Notes: generated by a model not told the origin, from the letters alone. A stretch of 64,000 nt of DNA from Axinella damicornis (GCA_963931865.1 OZ007514.1:5930646-5994645), one strand, 5' to 3'. Shown: positions 44,151-56,251, numbered from the stretch's first letter. Translations and numbers: made by a program.

Positions 44151-45885
44151 GTATGTGTGACGTACCTCAAGTTGCATGGGCAGTACCGGTAGTCACTGTA
44201 AACACGCTACAGCAACCAAGGGCATGTATTTCCCTTTTGATGTTTGATACATACACTAGGACCAGGGCATATGTTCCCGTGATTCTCGTAAGCACTATGG
44301 GTCTATCCGATGGGTGGACAGACGGTACGGAGCATTTGGTTACTATCACTTTGCGTCACAGTCTGCGTGGCCAGACCCAACCACGGAAACCAGAATCTGA
44401 CAGAGTTGGCTTCTTACAGGCTCACTTCAGTTCCTGTATTTACGGGAGCACTAGGCTGCTCTCTTCTACGTTTAACTCTTTGCATGCGGGATATGCACTT
44501 ATGAATAATTAATGAGTTAGAAAAACCAAAATGGAAGATAAAAAAAAACTAACATCGAAGTAAGAGAACTGGCCCTTCTTGGCATTTCCAGCGTTGGAAT
44601 CGAAAATCACTCGCTGTGATGCCATCCATCATGGGTAATAGAGCCAAAGCACCTACGAGTATCGCACAAGCGACTGGGATCAACTACTATATTCAGCCAG
44701 CATGCACTGAACAGAAGTAAGACTAAACGGTTGCCAAGTATGACACAGCGGTTACCAAGGAGACTCCATAGCTACCATGCTGCAGTATGATGGAAGCCAC
44801 AGTAAACAATGTGCAGTTCAATCACATCCAAGAGGGACATAATTATGTGGTTTACAGTCACTCGCCCTTAGGCACTTTGTGCCCTCGTGCTAGTGCTAGT
44901 GATCGGATACATCCCTCCTGGGCATGATGACATGATCCCCAAAGTCTGTCCATTCTGAGCATTGTCTGCAATCATAACATCTCAACAGCAGTTAGAACTC
45001 ACAAGTCCCGCTTGAATATGTACCTGCTACGTACTCTCTCAGCCTTGCAACAAGCTCCTTCCTTAAAACTGCTGGGGAAAAGTATAGACTTGATTATGAC
45101 CTCCCATATTAAATTGAAGGCAGAGGTGACCGTATAATGTAGTTGCTACCGTCCGGAATTGTTGTCCCCTATCCTTTTCCCGACGGATCTTACCAGAATA
45201 ATGTTAGGTCACCTACGTAGTCTGGTTACGGTCTGGGAACAGATATAGCGAAAGACCATGTGTATTATACATGTACAAGCTGGCTGAGTTGAGCGTCAAG
45301 ACCTCCTGAAGCAAAGAAGGGAGTGCCACTCTGATACCCTTAGTGACCATTTACTTATTGTGATTGTGTGTGTTCGTTTGTTCTGTTACATGTGACTGGG
45401 GCTGTTCCCCCTGGGCTCCATCAGTGTATACTTGCCTGCCCAGTATTCAGATTCAGATTAGACTGATGAGATCTTGGTGCGTGGTGGCTGTTAGCTGCTT
45501 GTGGTGTCACCACGTGTTTTGCCGTGGGGCAGCGAGGGATTAGAATAGTTTACACCCAATGTCCCTGAAGTTATTTTCAAGTGTGCAACCTTATGCTGCC
45601 TTGTGTGTGTCAGTACGACCACTGAAAATAGGCAGAGGAATATTGTGTATAGAGTTAAAATTCCAGAACTGGAAATTTCACGAAGACCACTGTTTCAGGT
45701 CATTGGACACCCCCTCTCAGTAGCTTAAAATCTGATTGCATAGGGCGAACATGAGCGAGCCCACATTTCGCTCATCACCATTCCGTAATTTGATTCGAAT
45801 TGTACTCTACAGCTCATCAATCCATATAAAATGGTGTTGCTTGAGCCTTGCTTTGTGCTTGAGCGTTGTTTTCTCTGTACTGCAG
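44151..45885. other. Block D non-coding stretch
   Basis: Bases 44151-45130 match A. Bases 45135-45700 are absent from A and look unique. No exon is supported. Confidence 0.5.
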
Positions 45886-45983
45886 AAGATCCAGCAGAGG
45901 TGGACTTCATTACCATCCAGGCACATCGGACCCGAGGTTGATCCACCCTGACCTCCCACCCGACGTGTTTGGAGGGACCAAAG
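45886..45983 (+). pseudogene. IQ-LEEDFATIQ exon-like segment, copy D (deleted bases)
   Basis: The LEED stretch is lost by a deletion of about 11 bases, breaking frame. The end (RLIHPDLPPDVFGGTK) and the donor are kept. Confidence 0.4.
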
Positions 45984-46348
45984 GTGAGCCCAGTGCTGAG
46001 ATGCTGCTGTTGTTGTCAGTGATGTGTGTGAATAGGTTATCGGACATGTACGTAGCACAGACACAGACTGATTGCCGCACATGTGCGTGTACATGTACTA
46101 AACATTTTGTCCGTTCGTAGTTTAGATGAGGGTGCTATTTGTTGAACTGTTTACGGCTCAGCGGGTGTTATGCAGCTGACTAGACAGCATTTCAGGCTGG
46201 TATCGGGCCAAGTAAGCCTAACCGGCCACAGCAAGTGTCTCTAGTGAGCTGAACAAGAACTGTACAGAAGGGTGAATTGCACACGCCGAATACCTTTCAA
46301 TCAGCATTTAAGGATGATGGGAAACATGAACAGCCCATGTGAGCCAGT

Positions 46349-46377
46349 GCCTCCAGCCTCATTCCCAGCCTCATTCA
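46349..46377. repeat. Minisatellite reduced to about one unit, block D
   Basis: The flanks are the same as in A and B, but only a single CAGCCTCATTC unit and a half remain. Confidence 0.85.
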
Positions 46378-46653
46378 GTAAACGTTTGTCCTCAGTGTGG
46401 GCACATTGCCTAAATTACTGAAAATTAGTCCATGCACCTAGCACCTATGACGTACAGTATAATTATGCTAAGCTCTTTGCTGCTGTGCTTTGCTTGGTTC
46501 AAAGGTCAATAAAGCAGAGGGGACGAGTCAACCACTTCAGTCAGAACTGTCCATTTTCTTCTTGCTAGGTTTTTTTCTGGGAATACTGTACATGCCCCAG
46601 TTTCATTTTGGGACGTTGTCCCTAGTAATCTGTTGTACTCTCTGGTAACCTCC

Positions 46654-47015
46654 TAGCCTCGTTCCCAGGCCTGTGTACCACTTTCGGTTGCACAAAAGAA
46701 CACGGAGGGCTTGGTTTGTTTCCTCATGTGCGTGACGTCGAGGGTAGAAAGGTAGTCGAAAGGACGTGATTGAATGTGGGCGAACTGGGGCTCAAAACAA
46801 CAAGAAGAGCTAAGGTGCGAGGTAACTTACCACACGTATCTAGCTAGCGGGGGTGACTGTCATATACAGCAAGCATTGAATGTGTAGTTGGTTGAACAAT
46901 ACTTGAAACTTCGCTTTATCGTTCTGAAAAAGTTTTGCCATTTATCAATTACGTCATGCTCATGTGAGGAAACATACCAGGCTCTCCCAACTTTTACGTA
47001 CTGGCAACGAGGCTA
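46654..47015. mobile_element. TAGCCTCGTTCCCAGG element, block D copy
   Basis: Same insertion as in A and B. Confidence 0.6.
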
Positions 47016-47067
47016 TAGTAACCTCCAGCAATCCCTAATAGTCTAGTATTGTATTCCCTGTACATCA

Positions 47068-47214
47068 TTTGTAGTAATCTCTAGTACTCTCTAGTAATCT
47101 CTAGTAATCTCTAGTAATCTATAGTAATCTATAGTAATCTCTAGTAATCTCTAGTAATCTTCAGTAATCTATAGTAATCTCTAGTAATCTCTAGTAATCT
47201 CTAGTAATCTGTCT
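47068..47214. repeat. Decamer array, block D
   Basis: About 14 TAGTAATCTC-type units. The inverse array is at 48343-48402. Confidence 0.9.
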
Positions 47215-47521
47215 GGTTAGTAATCTTTTCCAACGTGGATGCTGATTGAGTGAGTATTCACTTATGTGTTTTGTGTTATATATGATAGGCTTGATCATCT
47301 TGGGACAACTGGAAAAGCATGGAACAGGAAACAGGACAGGAGTGGGAATGATAAGGGTGGAGCTTGGTTTCTACCTACTTGTGAAAATAGCTGCTCTTGT
47401 ATTACCCTTGGGGCTAAATCATTCTAATTAAAGGTTGGTGAAGGTGCAAATGCACAAATACGTGTGGCATCTATAAGAGACAGTGGATAGCCAGAGCCAC
47501 CTTCGTTGATGCTCATCAAAT

Positions 47522-47637
47522 ATGGACGTGACCTTTGACCTCTCAGAAATCGAGCAGACAATGCCTCAACAGGCTAGAAAGCAACTTGAGACAGAGCTGG
47601 AGACAACCCCTTTTAGCTTAGGTGACGTTTTGCTGTC
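47522..47637 (+). CDS. DVTFDLSEIEQ exon-like segment, copy D
   Basis: Encodes the same residues as copy B across the open stretch. The function is not recognised. Confidence 0.35.
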
Positions 47638-47857
47638 TGTATACAGCTGTTTCGGTCAGTCAAGTCCAGAGTCCGGGTTTTATTGTGACCCCAAAATGAG
47701 CCATGCTTAGGATTGTGTCGTTCCTGCTCCCAGCCTCCCACCTCTTTTTGCCATTCCCGGCTTTTCCAGTTGCCCCTCATCTTGTGTTACATCATGTGCT
47801 TACTAGTGCTCATCATGTGCCCATCATGTACTCATCATGTGCTCATCTTGTGCACAG

Positions 47858-47939
47858 GGGTGCTAAGCTGAGTGTGGTGAAGCAAGGGAGGAGGAGGAGG
47901 AGGAGGGAGATGTTGAGGGAGATGTCTCCATCAACATAC
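47858..47939 (+). CDS. Arg-rich exon-like segment, copy D
   Basis: Reads GAKLSVVKQGRRRRRREMLR and EMSPST. The splice sites are intact. Confidence 0.4.
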
Positions 47940-48342
47940 GTAAGTACGACCTGGAGCACATGCATGTGGTTCAGTATACAATATACTGTGTAGTGAACTT
48001 CCACAGTAGTTTGTGATTCTGCTCACACTGTTCTCTTTCCCTTACATGCCCTTGCACACACATGTACCTTAAGGTCACTATTATTTGTGGGTACCAATTT
48101 TACTGAATTGGAAAAAATCGCTCAACTTTGAACCCAGAAGCAGTAGTATTGCCAGCAAGTGACGTTACATACACATGCATTAATTATTGAAGAGAGTCAT
48201 AAGCTAGCGGCCTACGAAGTGCGATCTGAGAAGGAAGTAGCTGTACATGTACAGGACGAATCAGAGTGTGTAGCTATGAGGTGAGTGCAAGACCCGAGAC
48301 ATTGTTCTGAACCGTGAGTTTGTGCTATCTGTTGCTCAGCAG

Positions 48343-48402
48343 ACTAGAGATTACTGAAGATTACTAGAGATTACTAGAGATTACTAGAGATTACTAGAGA
48401 GT
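48343..48402. repeat. Inverse decamer array, block D
   Basis: Six GAGATTACTA-type units. Confidence 0.85.
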
Positions 48403-48581
48403 ACTAGTGTGCTATCTGTTGCACTGTAGCTTTTACCAGCAGACTGAGTGGTACGGTTGCTACTTCCAAGATTTTAAGAATGCTAAAATTAATATCCGCA
48501 AATAGTATGACCTTACGATACAACTACACATGTAGTCATGCATACACACAAACAAATTTAGTAATGTATGTACACATGCAC

Positions 48582-48583
48582 GT

Positions 48584-48627
<44 letters not shown>
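48582..48627. repeat. CA microsatellite, block D
   Basis: About 22 CA repeats before an acceptor. Confidence 0.95.
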
Positions 48628-48630
<3 letters not shown>

Positions 48631-48637
48631 TTCCCAG

Positions 48638-48737
48638 GTGCTGGTGGTGGAATCAGTGCCATTGGCATATGTTAGAAAGATTGCTGAAGGTTGGCGTAGA
48701 CCAAGACCCAAGAGAGGCTGTGCTCAAATACACAATG
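48638..48737 (+). CDS. LVVESVPLA exon-like segment, copy D
   Basis: Same shortened form as copy B, out of frame after about 15 codons. Confidence 0.35.
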
Positions 48738-48789
48738 GTCAGTTACACCATGTTAGATGGATTTCTTGACCATCCAATCCTTGAGCAAG

Positions 48790-48925
48790 TCAGCGGGTGA
48801 TAGCCTCTTTCTCAGCCCTCCTCCCAGCTTTTGGGGCAACAGCTGGGTCGAGGTCCTCTGGGGTGAATGCTAGTTCCATGTCCACATTTGGGTCAACAGA
48901 GGTGGCCTCATTCCCGGACGGTAAA
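48790..48925 (-). CDS. TPEDLDPAV minus-strand terminal segment, copy D
   Basis: Reads EATSVDPNVDMELAFTPEDL, DPAVAPKAGRRAEKEAITR and stop. Confidence 0.4.
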
Positions 48926-49119
48926 AGGAGAGGAGAAACCGTCTCCTCTGTCGGTTTATAGCCTGGGACCAAGGCAGCAATTGGTGGCATCCATGTGTTT
49001 TAGCAGGAATTTGTTGTCTCCAGTCAAGAAAGTCCTCAGAGAATTCCCTCCCATCAAGGTCCAGAGATAGACAAAGAGCTCCAGAATTAGGAACAAGAGT
49101 CTCAGATTAGCTCTCACAC

Positions 49120-50865
49120 CACAGGGCTTACTGGAGGTTTGGTCACTCAGACAAAGGTCAAGTACCCTCCTCTGTACTCAGAGTCCAGTATAGGATGCAT
49201 GTTCTTATGTCAGCTTAGAGCAATGGTCCAGTTTACATACCTAAGCTGTTGCTAAGGACTGTGCATGGTCCTCTGGACATTCTCCACAGCAGTGGCAGTG
49301 CACATTGTAGCAAATGGAACAAGATTTTCTCAGTCTTAGACCAGTCTGTCTACAAAGCAACAGTAGGCATGTAATGACTGCCATGGCTAAAATATTGGTG
49401 TAGATCTGTGTGAATCCTGCCTTCCATACTCCATAGTGGCATTGATCACTTCACTGGTCAGTACAGTCACAGCTGTCATTCGTAGCCATGCTTACAAGAG
49501 CGCTTCTTAGTCAGAAAAAATCTGTACGGTAGAATATGTCTGCATTAATCCAGATCCATGTGAACCTGCTCAAGTTGACGGACCCTCCCACTTCCATAGT
49601 TACTATGTGCAAGTGGGGTGCCATTGTGATCAGCATGAATTCAAATGATGTCCTCAAAGAGTATTGTCACAAGTTGCACTCAGTATTCAGCCAGCGTCAC
49701 CATCCTCAGAAAGTCAAGATTGAGATATGGAGCTTTGGATTGTGCCTGTGCAATGAGCAGGAAAATAGCCTTGAAGTCATGTTCTAAAGTGTCTCCTGGC
49801 CCGGGCCTGCTTGCCTGGCCTGGTGCCATATTCATCCTGAAATCAATTTGAAGTTTGGTTGCATTAGCGCTGAAGTTGCACTAGACCAAAGGCTATAATC
49901 TATGGTTTTTCATGATGGGGGTCAAAATCCAACCTGCAGCAGAATGGACCTGATTTGAGAGCGCTAATGATGCTGATCACAATGGCACAAACCACCGGCC
50001 CATATCTCGTTCCTAGACCTGGATAAATGACATAGTACAAAAATCATTTCACTTACCGCATAACTCAGAATGTCATATGGTTGAGACGTGACGCTGCATG
50101 TTGTGTCCGAACCTTCAAATGATGTTCTAAAAGTGAGTTTCTCTCGGCCTGCTTGCCTGCCAGCCTGGCTGGCTTTGTGTCGATTTGAATGTCAGTCGCA
50201 GTTGTAGCAAAATCACACTAGACCAAACGCTATATCCGTGCTTTTTCATGATTGGGTCAAAATCCAACTATCCTCCAAGCACTGCATGGTTTTCAGGGAG
50301 ACCTGGATTTAATGAACCTGATTAGACAAAGGTCAGGTACCCTCCTCTGTCCAGTACAGATGCACGTTCTTATGTCAACTTGGAGCATGTAAACAATGGC
50401 AAGGGTAGGCAATTAGTAATGGCTTGGCAAGTATCAGAACTGATGCCACAAATGTTGTGTAGATCCGTGTAGACCCTGCCGAACCTCAGAGGACCATGTA
50501 ACTTAGGCTCTCCACACTCCATAGTGTGAGTCTTGTATAGCTACAGTGTCCTCTGGACAGTCTCCACAGCAGTGGCAGTGCACAATAGCAAATGAAACAA
50601 GATTTCCTCGATCTTAGACTGGTCTGTCTACATTAAACCAAAGGAACAGTAGGCAATTAATTCATGAGAGGACCAAGTTTAGCCTCTCCGTACTCCATAG
50701 TGGCATTGATCACTTCACTGGTCAGTACAGTCACTGTTGTTGTCTTGGTAGCCATGCTTACAAGAGCGCTTCTTAGTCAGAAAAAATCTGTGCTGTAGAG
50801 GTCCCACCAGATCAGACATTCAGTTTCAGTACTGACCCACTGTGTAGCTAGCCAGGAATTGACCT
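49120..50865. other. Block D non-coding stretch
   Basis: Follows B (14530-16300) closely. No exon is supported. Confidence 0.5.
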
Positions 50866-50876
50866 CTTGTGAATGT

Positions 50877-51081
50877 GTGTTTGGGTGTTCTGTATGGACC
50901 AGCTCCATTCCTTACCTCCATACATACAGTTGAGAACATTGCTACCAACTGCTGCTCTGTGGACAGTGTAGGCTGTGACCGTGTCTGTGTTGCTGGCTGG
51001 AATGGCAGGAAAGGGAAGAAGGATGGCGTGTACATACAGACAAGCTACTCCCTGACTAAAGATGAACAGTCATGTTTAGGT
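50877..51081 (+). CDS. GWNGRKGKKDGVYIQTSYSL exon-like segment, copy D
   Basis: Same frame and donor as 16310-16512, with only a few residue changes. The coding strand is undecided. Confidence 0.3.
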
Positions 51082-51929
51082 AAGGCAACTCTACTGTGTT
51101 TGCAACCTGCCCGTACATGTATCTAGGTACCACAGTGATAATCTTTAGTAGCTAGTTATTAGCAGAGGCTGAGTAAGTCCATCCTCAGAGAGCACGCATC
51201 CTGGTCTCAGTTCATGTGTAATGGCACAGTCAGCCATACCCTCAGGACATTCTATAGATAATTCTTTGGCCATTTGTGGAAGTAGCTGCAGGTACGACAA
51301 ACTTCAACACCAGTGTAGGGATCTCCCAGAATCTGAGTACATGTGTGCAGTAAATCATCATGCACTATTGTTACTGGGATGATCGAGGCTCATGACTGGG
51401 AGGGAGATTAGCATGGCCAGTAGTTTCATACTCCCTCCTGTTGTGTAATACGTATATCAGCAGTTCACTAGTCATGTGTTCCACACCTTGAGTATAAAGT
51501 CATTCCCTTCTTTCTTCCTGTACACAGCACATGACATGCAGCGCTGGGTGTGAGGACGTCCCAGAATACTCCTCTCATTACCCCTCCTGTCAGACTGCAT
51601 GGACAATACATTATACTCAGACCTATCACCACAGCATGTCATGATCATGAAGAATACTTTATGCAATTGTTTTGAACATTGGCATTATACTTCAGAAATG
51701 GTGCATATACGACAAACACTGCTACAAAAGCAAAATTTTAAATGTTGCGAAATCAAATCTATTCAAGTGAAATTATGAAATGTTGCACATGTGAATGGGC
51801 TTATAATAATGTTATACTGAAATTCACTCTATAATGTGCATAATCATCTCCTCTGTGGTACATCAGAAAGTGATTGCCATGCATGCATGGAGATGGCACT
51901 TTGAAGTCACAAATCCAAATCACTATAAT

Positions 51930-51990
51930 AATTATACAATTCTGCCACTTCTCACTGAATTTTGTCCGCAGTCTCATTCTGGGCCATAAT
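51930..51990 (-). pseudogene. Remnant of a ROCO C-terminal death-domain exon
   Basis: Matches 17935-17995 (ACTTCTCACT..TCTCATTCTGGGCCA) with small deletions, and is cut off at 51990 by the palindromic element. It shows that block D once continued into a ROCO gene. Confidence 0.6.
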
Positions 51991-51992
51991 TA

Positions 51993-52095
51993 TAGCCTCG
52001 TTCCCAGGCTAGCATTTTGTTGCATACCTCCTCCCCAGCATTTCGTTATACTCAGTATGCAACAAAATGCTGGGGAGGAGCCTGGGAACGAGGCT
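51993..52095. mobile_element. 103-bp full palindrome, TAGCCTCGTTCCCAGG family
   Basis: TAGCCTCGTTCCCAGGCT pairs with AGCCTGGGAACGAGGCTA. The interior GCATTTTGTTGCATAC pairs with its inverse too. Confidence 0.85.
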
Positions 52096-52099
52096 AGCT

Positions 52100-52880
52100 G
52101 AAACAATAAATTATGATTGTGATGGAAATTATATTATATGGGAGTTCCACCCCATCCCTCCCAATCGATGATCGATCCCCCATCCCTCCTGATGCTTCAC
52201 CCGGACCTCCCATGCACCTAAAATAAAATGTGATTTCTTATAATTAATCACACTCCTCTCCCATTCTCTATATATGCTCCACCTTTGCATCACGCTCACA
52301 CACTGGCCCCTCCAGTACGTTACTCCTCCATACCTCTTCATGCTTCAACCCTCCCATGCTCCCTTTCTTCCTCAAAAATGAGCTACAGAAAATGACATGC
52401 AGTGATGTCAGGTAAAGAATACACACTCCTTTCCCGGCTTCTTTCTATGCTCACTAAAGGTGAAAAATAAATGTACCATGGCAAAATGAAAAAGTAAATG
52501 AGGAAGAATGTGACTAAGTGCTCGAGCTCAACCCCATATTCCTCTATACTCCACGCCCTTCCCTAGCTCCTCTCAATAATGCTTCACCCCTCCCAATGAT
52601 CACCGCACCCTCTCTCCTTTAAAACAACAAGTAGAAAAATTAATGTGTTGAGAAAGTGAACAAAAAGGAACCATGGAAAATGAAGTGATGATGTGGAAAC
52701 TATAGAAAGGACGTACACTTCACAGGATGCTCAACATAATTATTGTCTTCCAATTCACAGTACACAGAGGTATAGCATGGAAAGCTGAATTCAACTATAT
52801 CCGCCGTTCAATTCGTGTTGACATCACCGTTCCATTCTTATTGCTTCTGCTTCGGACACTGAACTGTACAAATCTTCATG
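52100..52880. other. AT-rich stretch without a supported gene
   Basis: It has short Pro/Cys-rich frames only. A related layout recurs at 55780-56160 (AAACAACA..AGTAGAAA..TGATGATG). Confidence 0.45.
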
Positions 52881-52905
52881 TGGTTGCATGTTTCTGTGGT
52901 CACAG

Positions 52906-52982
52906 GGCACTGATGACACACTGTATGAGCCTCTGACTGCCATCCAATCTCCTATCAACCCTCCATATATGAGACAGCTTGG
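52906..52982 (+). pseudogene. FTSJ1: FTSJ1-like C-terminal exon, inverted copy
   Basis: The plus strand reads TDDTLYEPLTAIQSPINPP, then loses frame through an extra AT (CCATATATGAG). The intact relative at 57708-57803 reads on as YETACKLKK. It is one arm of an inverted repeat with 53063-53158. Confidence 0.55.
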
Positions 52983-53062
52983 GGTAGCATGTGACCTCCT
53001 AATTCTGTTTTACTCTCTGCACCTGTAGTTTGTGAATCTCCAATGCATCTTCATGAGCTTAC

Positions 53063-53137
53063 AAGCTGTCTCATATATGGAGGGTTGATAGGAGATTGGA
53101 TGGCAGTCAGAGGCTCATACAGTGTGTCATCAGTGCC
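53063..53137 (-). pseudogene. FTSJ1: FTSJ1-like C-terminal exon with a 2-nt insertion
   Basis: Same sequence as 52906-52982 on the other strand, with the same AT insertion. It lies in the expected order downstream of the exons at 53516, 54457 and 55590. Confidence 0.55.
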
Positions 53138-53515
53138 CTGTGACCACAGAAACATGCATACAAACAATGCCATAGGGATTACACACAGTTAGGTTTATGC
53201 ATATTGTGTGCACATGCTATAATATATGTTGTGCTTAGTAGAATAATGTCCTCACGTGGACATTACTATGCAAGACCAAGGGAGGGAGTCGCATCAGCAG
53301 GATTGGCAAAGACATGCAGCCTGATGTGCAAGACTGGCACAAAAGCCAGCCATTTACTAGGCTAGGCTGAGGGCTCCTCCACAGCTAATTCCAAGCACCA
53401 AAATTTCATAGTGACCCGAGGGGTCAGCATCTACGACTGCACAGGCTGTTTGATATATGTAGCTGCACCAGCTCTGCAAGCCCTGGAGGCATCACACACT
53501 TGATCGTCCACTGAC

Positions 53516-53599
53516 CTGAGTGACAAGGTTGTACTTCCCACACCGTCAAGTCCTCGTGGCAAATAAAACTCAATTGGCCGGCAGGAACCCGCAACATTC
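53516..53599 (-). CDS. FTSJ1: Possible FTSJ1 exon
   Basis: 84 nt, acceptor CTCACAG, donor TCAG/GTCAGT, phase 1 at both ends, so it joins in frame to 54457. It reads QLSFICHEDLTVWEVQ, weakly like the PF(V/I)-C-GDLS-YDSD block that follows in FTSJ1. The position supports it more than the sequence does. Confidence 0.4.
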
Positions 53600-54456
53600 C
53601 TGTGAGTGATATGTTCCAGTATGTTCGTACATACGCATGTACACATGTATAATTATAGTGAGAAATATATAGATCCCCCATTCAGAGCCTCGCACTAATC
53701 CGCTCGGCTATGTTCTTACCAACAAAGAACGATTGGGTGAGGTGTGTAAGTTACCAGAAACAAGGCCAAGCTTATGTCAAACATTCTGTGTGGGTAACAG
53801 CTGTGCATAGACTAGCTCCCACCAAAGACATTGTGACAAAGGCACAATTACTAGAGCATTTTCTTTGAGAAGACAAGGGCAGCTGCTTGCCAACAAATAT
53901 GCATTGTCTGCCTGCTTCTTGTAGCTCGCTTTGCTGAGTGAAGAAGAAGTCATTCTAGGCAGAAAACTTTGCGATTAAACATTTGGACACTTGTGTGACC
54001 TTCTGGTTAGTAGTTTTCTGAATTGAAAATAAACTTCCACTGGTGAAAGTCCGTTAAACAGCGCTTCATTCGATGTATACGCCAGTACCATGACCTTCTC
54101 GAAACAGTTTTGTTATATTTTCTGGCAAGTCTTGCTGAAAACGTGGGGCACTGTTATAGGGTTCAGATATTGCATGTCCCGCTATCCCTACACACAGTAT
54201 GTCACTGTTTTGCTGAGGACATAATAGAAGTTCCTTACCCGTATAAACACTGGCAATTTATAGAACCGAATTCTAAACAGACCACACCAAAGAGCAAGGC
54301 AGGTACGTTCCTGCCCACGTTATGTGGACTCCAGGTTGTACTAGTGGGCAGTATAATGAGTTGTCTGGTATTGGCTGAAGTGTTCTACACACTTCAACTA
54401 CAGTGAGAACAAGTGTAGCGTGTGCTATTTTAACAATAATTATGTTTATGACTCAC

Positions 54457-54531
54457 CATAGTTGTGATCCCAGAGGGGATTGGTCATTGTAGGAGTGTAA
54501 CCAGGCGGAGAGTTGTAGTTCTGGCACACAC
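54457..54531 (-). CDS. FTSJ1: FTSJ1 exon 'VCQNY..PPGYTP'
   Basis: 75 nt, acceptor TCCAGAG, donor TATG/GTGAGT, phase 1 at both ends. Reads VCQNYNSPPGYTPTMTNPLW then DHNY, matching the FTSJ1 segment VCQ-Y-PP-GF-P-L--PL-DH-Y. FTSJ1/Trm7 methylates the 2'-O of tRNA anticodon-loop positions 32 and 34. The junction with the exon at 55590 gives SSI-G-VCQ, which lacks the E of the K-D-K-E catalytic set normally found between these parts. Confidence 0.65.
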
Positions 54532-54602
54532 CTCTGGAGAAGAAGGATCGAGACAAGTTAGCCACTAGGCCCAGTACAGTGTGCAGTCTCGGGGCTGGGA
54601 AT

Positions 54603-54637
<35 letters not shown>
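54603..54637. repeat. 35-base poly-G run
   Basis: Uninterrupted G after GGGCTGGGAAT. A second run of 26 G lies at 54875-54900. Confidence 0.9.
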
Positions 54638-54638
<1 letters not shown>

Positions 54639-54940
54639 CATGAATGAGACTGTATGACAGACAATTTCACATGTAGGGTGCAGTATCATGCATGATGACC
54701 ACGAACAGTACTGGGCCGATCGTTTGTACTTTTGTAACTGTGAACATGAACCTTGACGGTGTCATAATAGTTTGTGTACGTAGCAAAACGTTTTGAGGGT
54801 GCGTATAGTTGAGACTGATTGCCTATTCGAAAATACGCCCACTCCCCACTTTGGCTGGATGTACTGTACAAAATGGGGGGGGGGGGGGGGGGGGGGGGGG
54901 TATTAACGGGAGACTACAGTAAAATTAATGTCGCTTGGCT

Positions 54941-55243
54941 TTATAATTTTGGACATGCCATCCATGATCATCATCAGTTCAGAGATCGCAAGTTGCAAGT
55001 TATGCCTCTCTACATGGCAGACTGAGAAAGGTAGCTGCATGTTATAATTTTGGACATGCCATCCATGATCATCATCAGTTCAGAGATCGCAAGTTGCAAG
55101 TTATGCCTCTCTACATGGCAGACTGAGAAAGGTAGCTGCATGTTATAATTTTGGACATGCCATCCATGATCATCATCAGTTCAGAGATCGCAAGTTGCAA
55201 GTTATGCCTCTCTACATGGCAGACTGAGAAAGGTAGCTGCATG
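54941..55243. repeat. Three tandem copies of a 101-bp unit
   Basis: Units start at 54941, 55042 and 55143 (TTATAATTTTGGACATGCC) and look identical. A diverged single copy is at 58290-58370. Confidence 0.95.
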
Positions 55244-55354
55244 TCTGTCATTTCTGAGACAAAGAAATGAGAGGAAGTGCATCAGTTGGAGATTTTGAAT
55301 TCCCATCCCTGGTAGGATAGTTCTTCAGCAGTCCATAGATCTTTTAGGTGTGTT

Positions 55355-55395
55355 TAGCCTCGTTCCCAGGCAGCATGGACCTGGGAACAAGGCTA
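55355..55395. mobile_element. Short TAGCCTCG...GGCTA palindrome
   Basis: A 41-bp hairpin, ends TAGCCTCGTTCCCAGG and CCTGGGAACAAGGCTA. Confidence 0.7.
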
Positions 55396-55589
55396 AGGTG
55401 TGTTAGCCTCTGGCTTTTGTGAAAGTCTTTGTTATCCTTGATCTCCCTAACAACTTTCATGCAGTCTGAAGAGGGTGCTTTCAGGATGACCAATGTGAAA
55501 TTCTAAAGAATTATACACATGCAAAGTTTTGCAACATTTCCCCATGTGGTACATTCCAAACTTGCATCTACATTGTGCTGGACATGTAC

Positions 55590-55745
55590 CTATGCTGGAG
55601 TTCTGCTGCTGTGTGGTTTACAGCAGGTGAGCCTCCCAAAGAAGATCTTCAGATGAGAGTAGAGCAGCTGCATATTCTTGCCATGGAAGATCTTGGCCAC
55701 AAAGTTCCCACCTTCCTTCAGGACAAGGCTTGTGATGTTCAGCAC
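55590..55745 (-). pseudogene. FTSJ1: FTSJ1 exon with catalytic Lys, 1-nt frameshift near its end
   Basis: Acceptor CTTCACAG, donor CATAG/GTACAT. Reads VLNITSLVLKEGGNFVAKIF and HGKNMQLLYSHLKIFFGRLT then CCKPHSSR, matching FTSJ1 LNI--HVLKPGG-FVAKIF-G and KP-SSRNSS. The FVAKIF Lys is the third catalytic residue. After SSR the frame runs TPA-stop. One more A (AGAAACTCC) would read SRNSSI and end phase 1, as the next exon requires. Confidence 0.65.
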
Positions 55746-55779
55746 CTGTGAAGTATCGAGAGCAAAGAGGTGTATAGAG

Positions 55780-56251
55780 TCAGTTGATCATTGACTTACA
55801 TACGCATGTTGGTATGGAGCGGACATGCTCACAACATAATATGGTATACCATCCTCTCTCCTTAAAACAACAAACCAACACGAGTAGAAATGTGATGCGA
55901 AAAGTGATTAAGGAACCATGGAAATGAAACGAGGTGATGATCCGTACGCTCCCCCCTCTCTCAACAAAAACAAATGACAGCAAAACAAAGGTGAAGAAGT
56001 GATGAAACCCATGAAAAAACGCATCCTAAATATGCTCCCCCATCCGTCCGCTATACGTTTTGCATTGTCTCCTAAGTTACAGCACACATAGGTACATCCT
56101 TGGGAAGATAGATTCAGCAATGGTCGATTATCTTGTTGACTGTAAAGTAGTCACCATTCGTTTCTTATTGCTCCTGCTTCAAAGAAAATTCTGCAAATCT
56201 TCATGTGGTTGCAGACTTTGAGCAGTCTCTGGTCACCCCTTGATGTTGCAG
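55780..56251. other. No gene seen
   Basis: Related to 52600-52900 by short shared phrases. It has no exon with splice sites and similarity. Confidence 0.45.

Larger units (their letters stand above)
43930..51990. repeat. Segmental duplication block D
   Basis: Starts at the right edge of the 43302-43928 foldback and follows A (2990-) and then B closely. It ends inside the 3' part of a death-domain exon, where the palindromic element at 51993 interrupts it. Confidence 0.8.
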
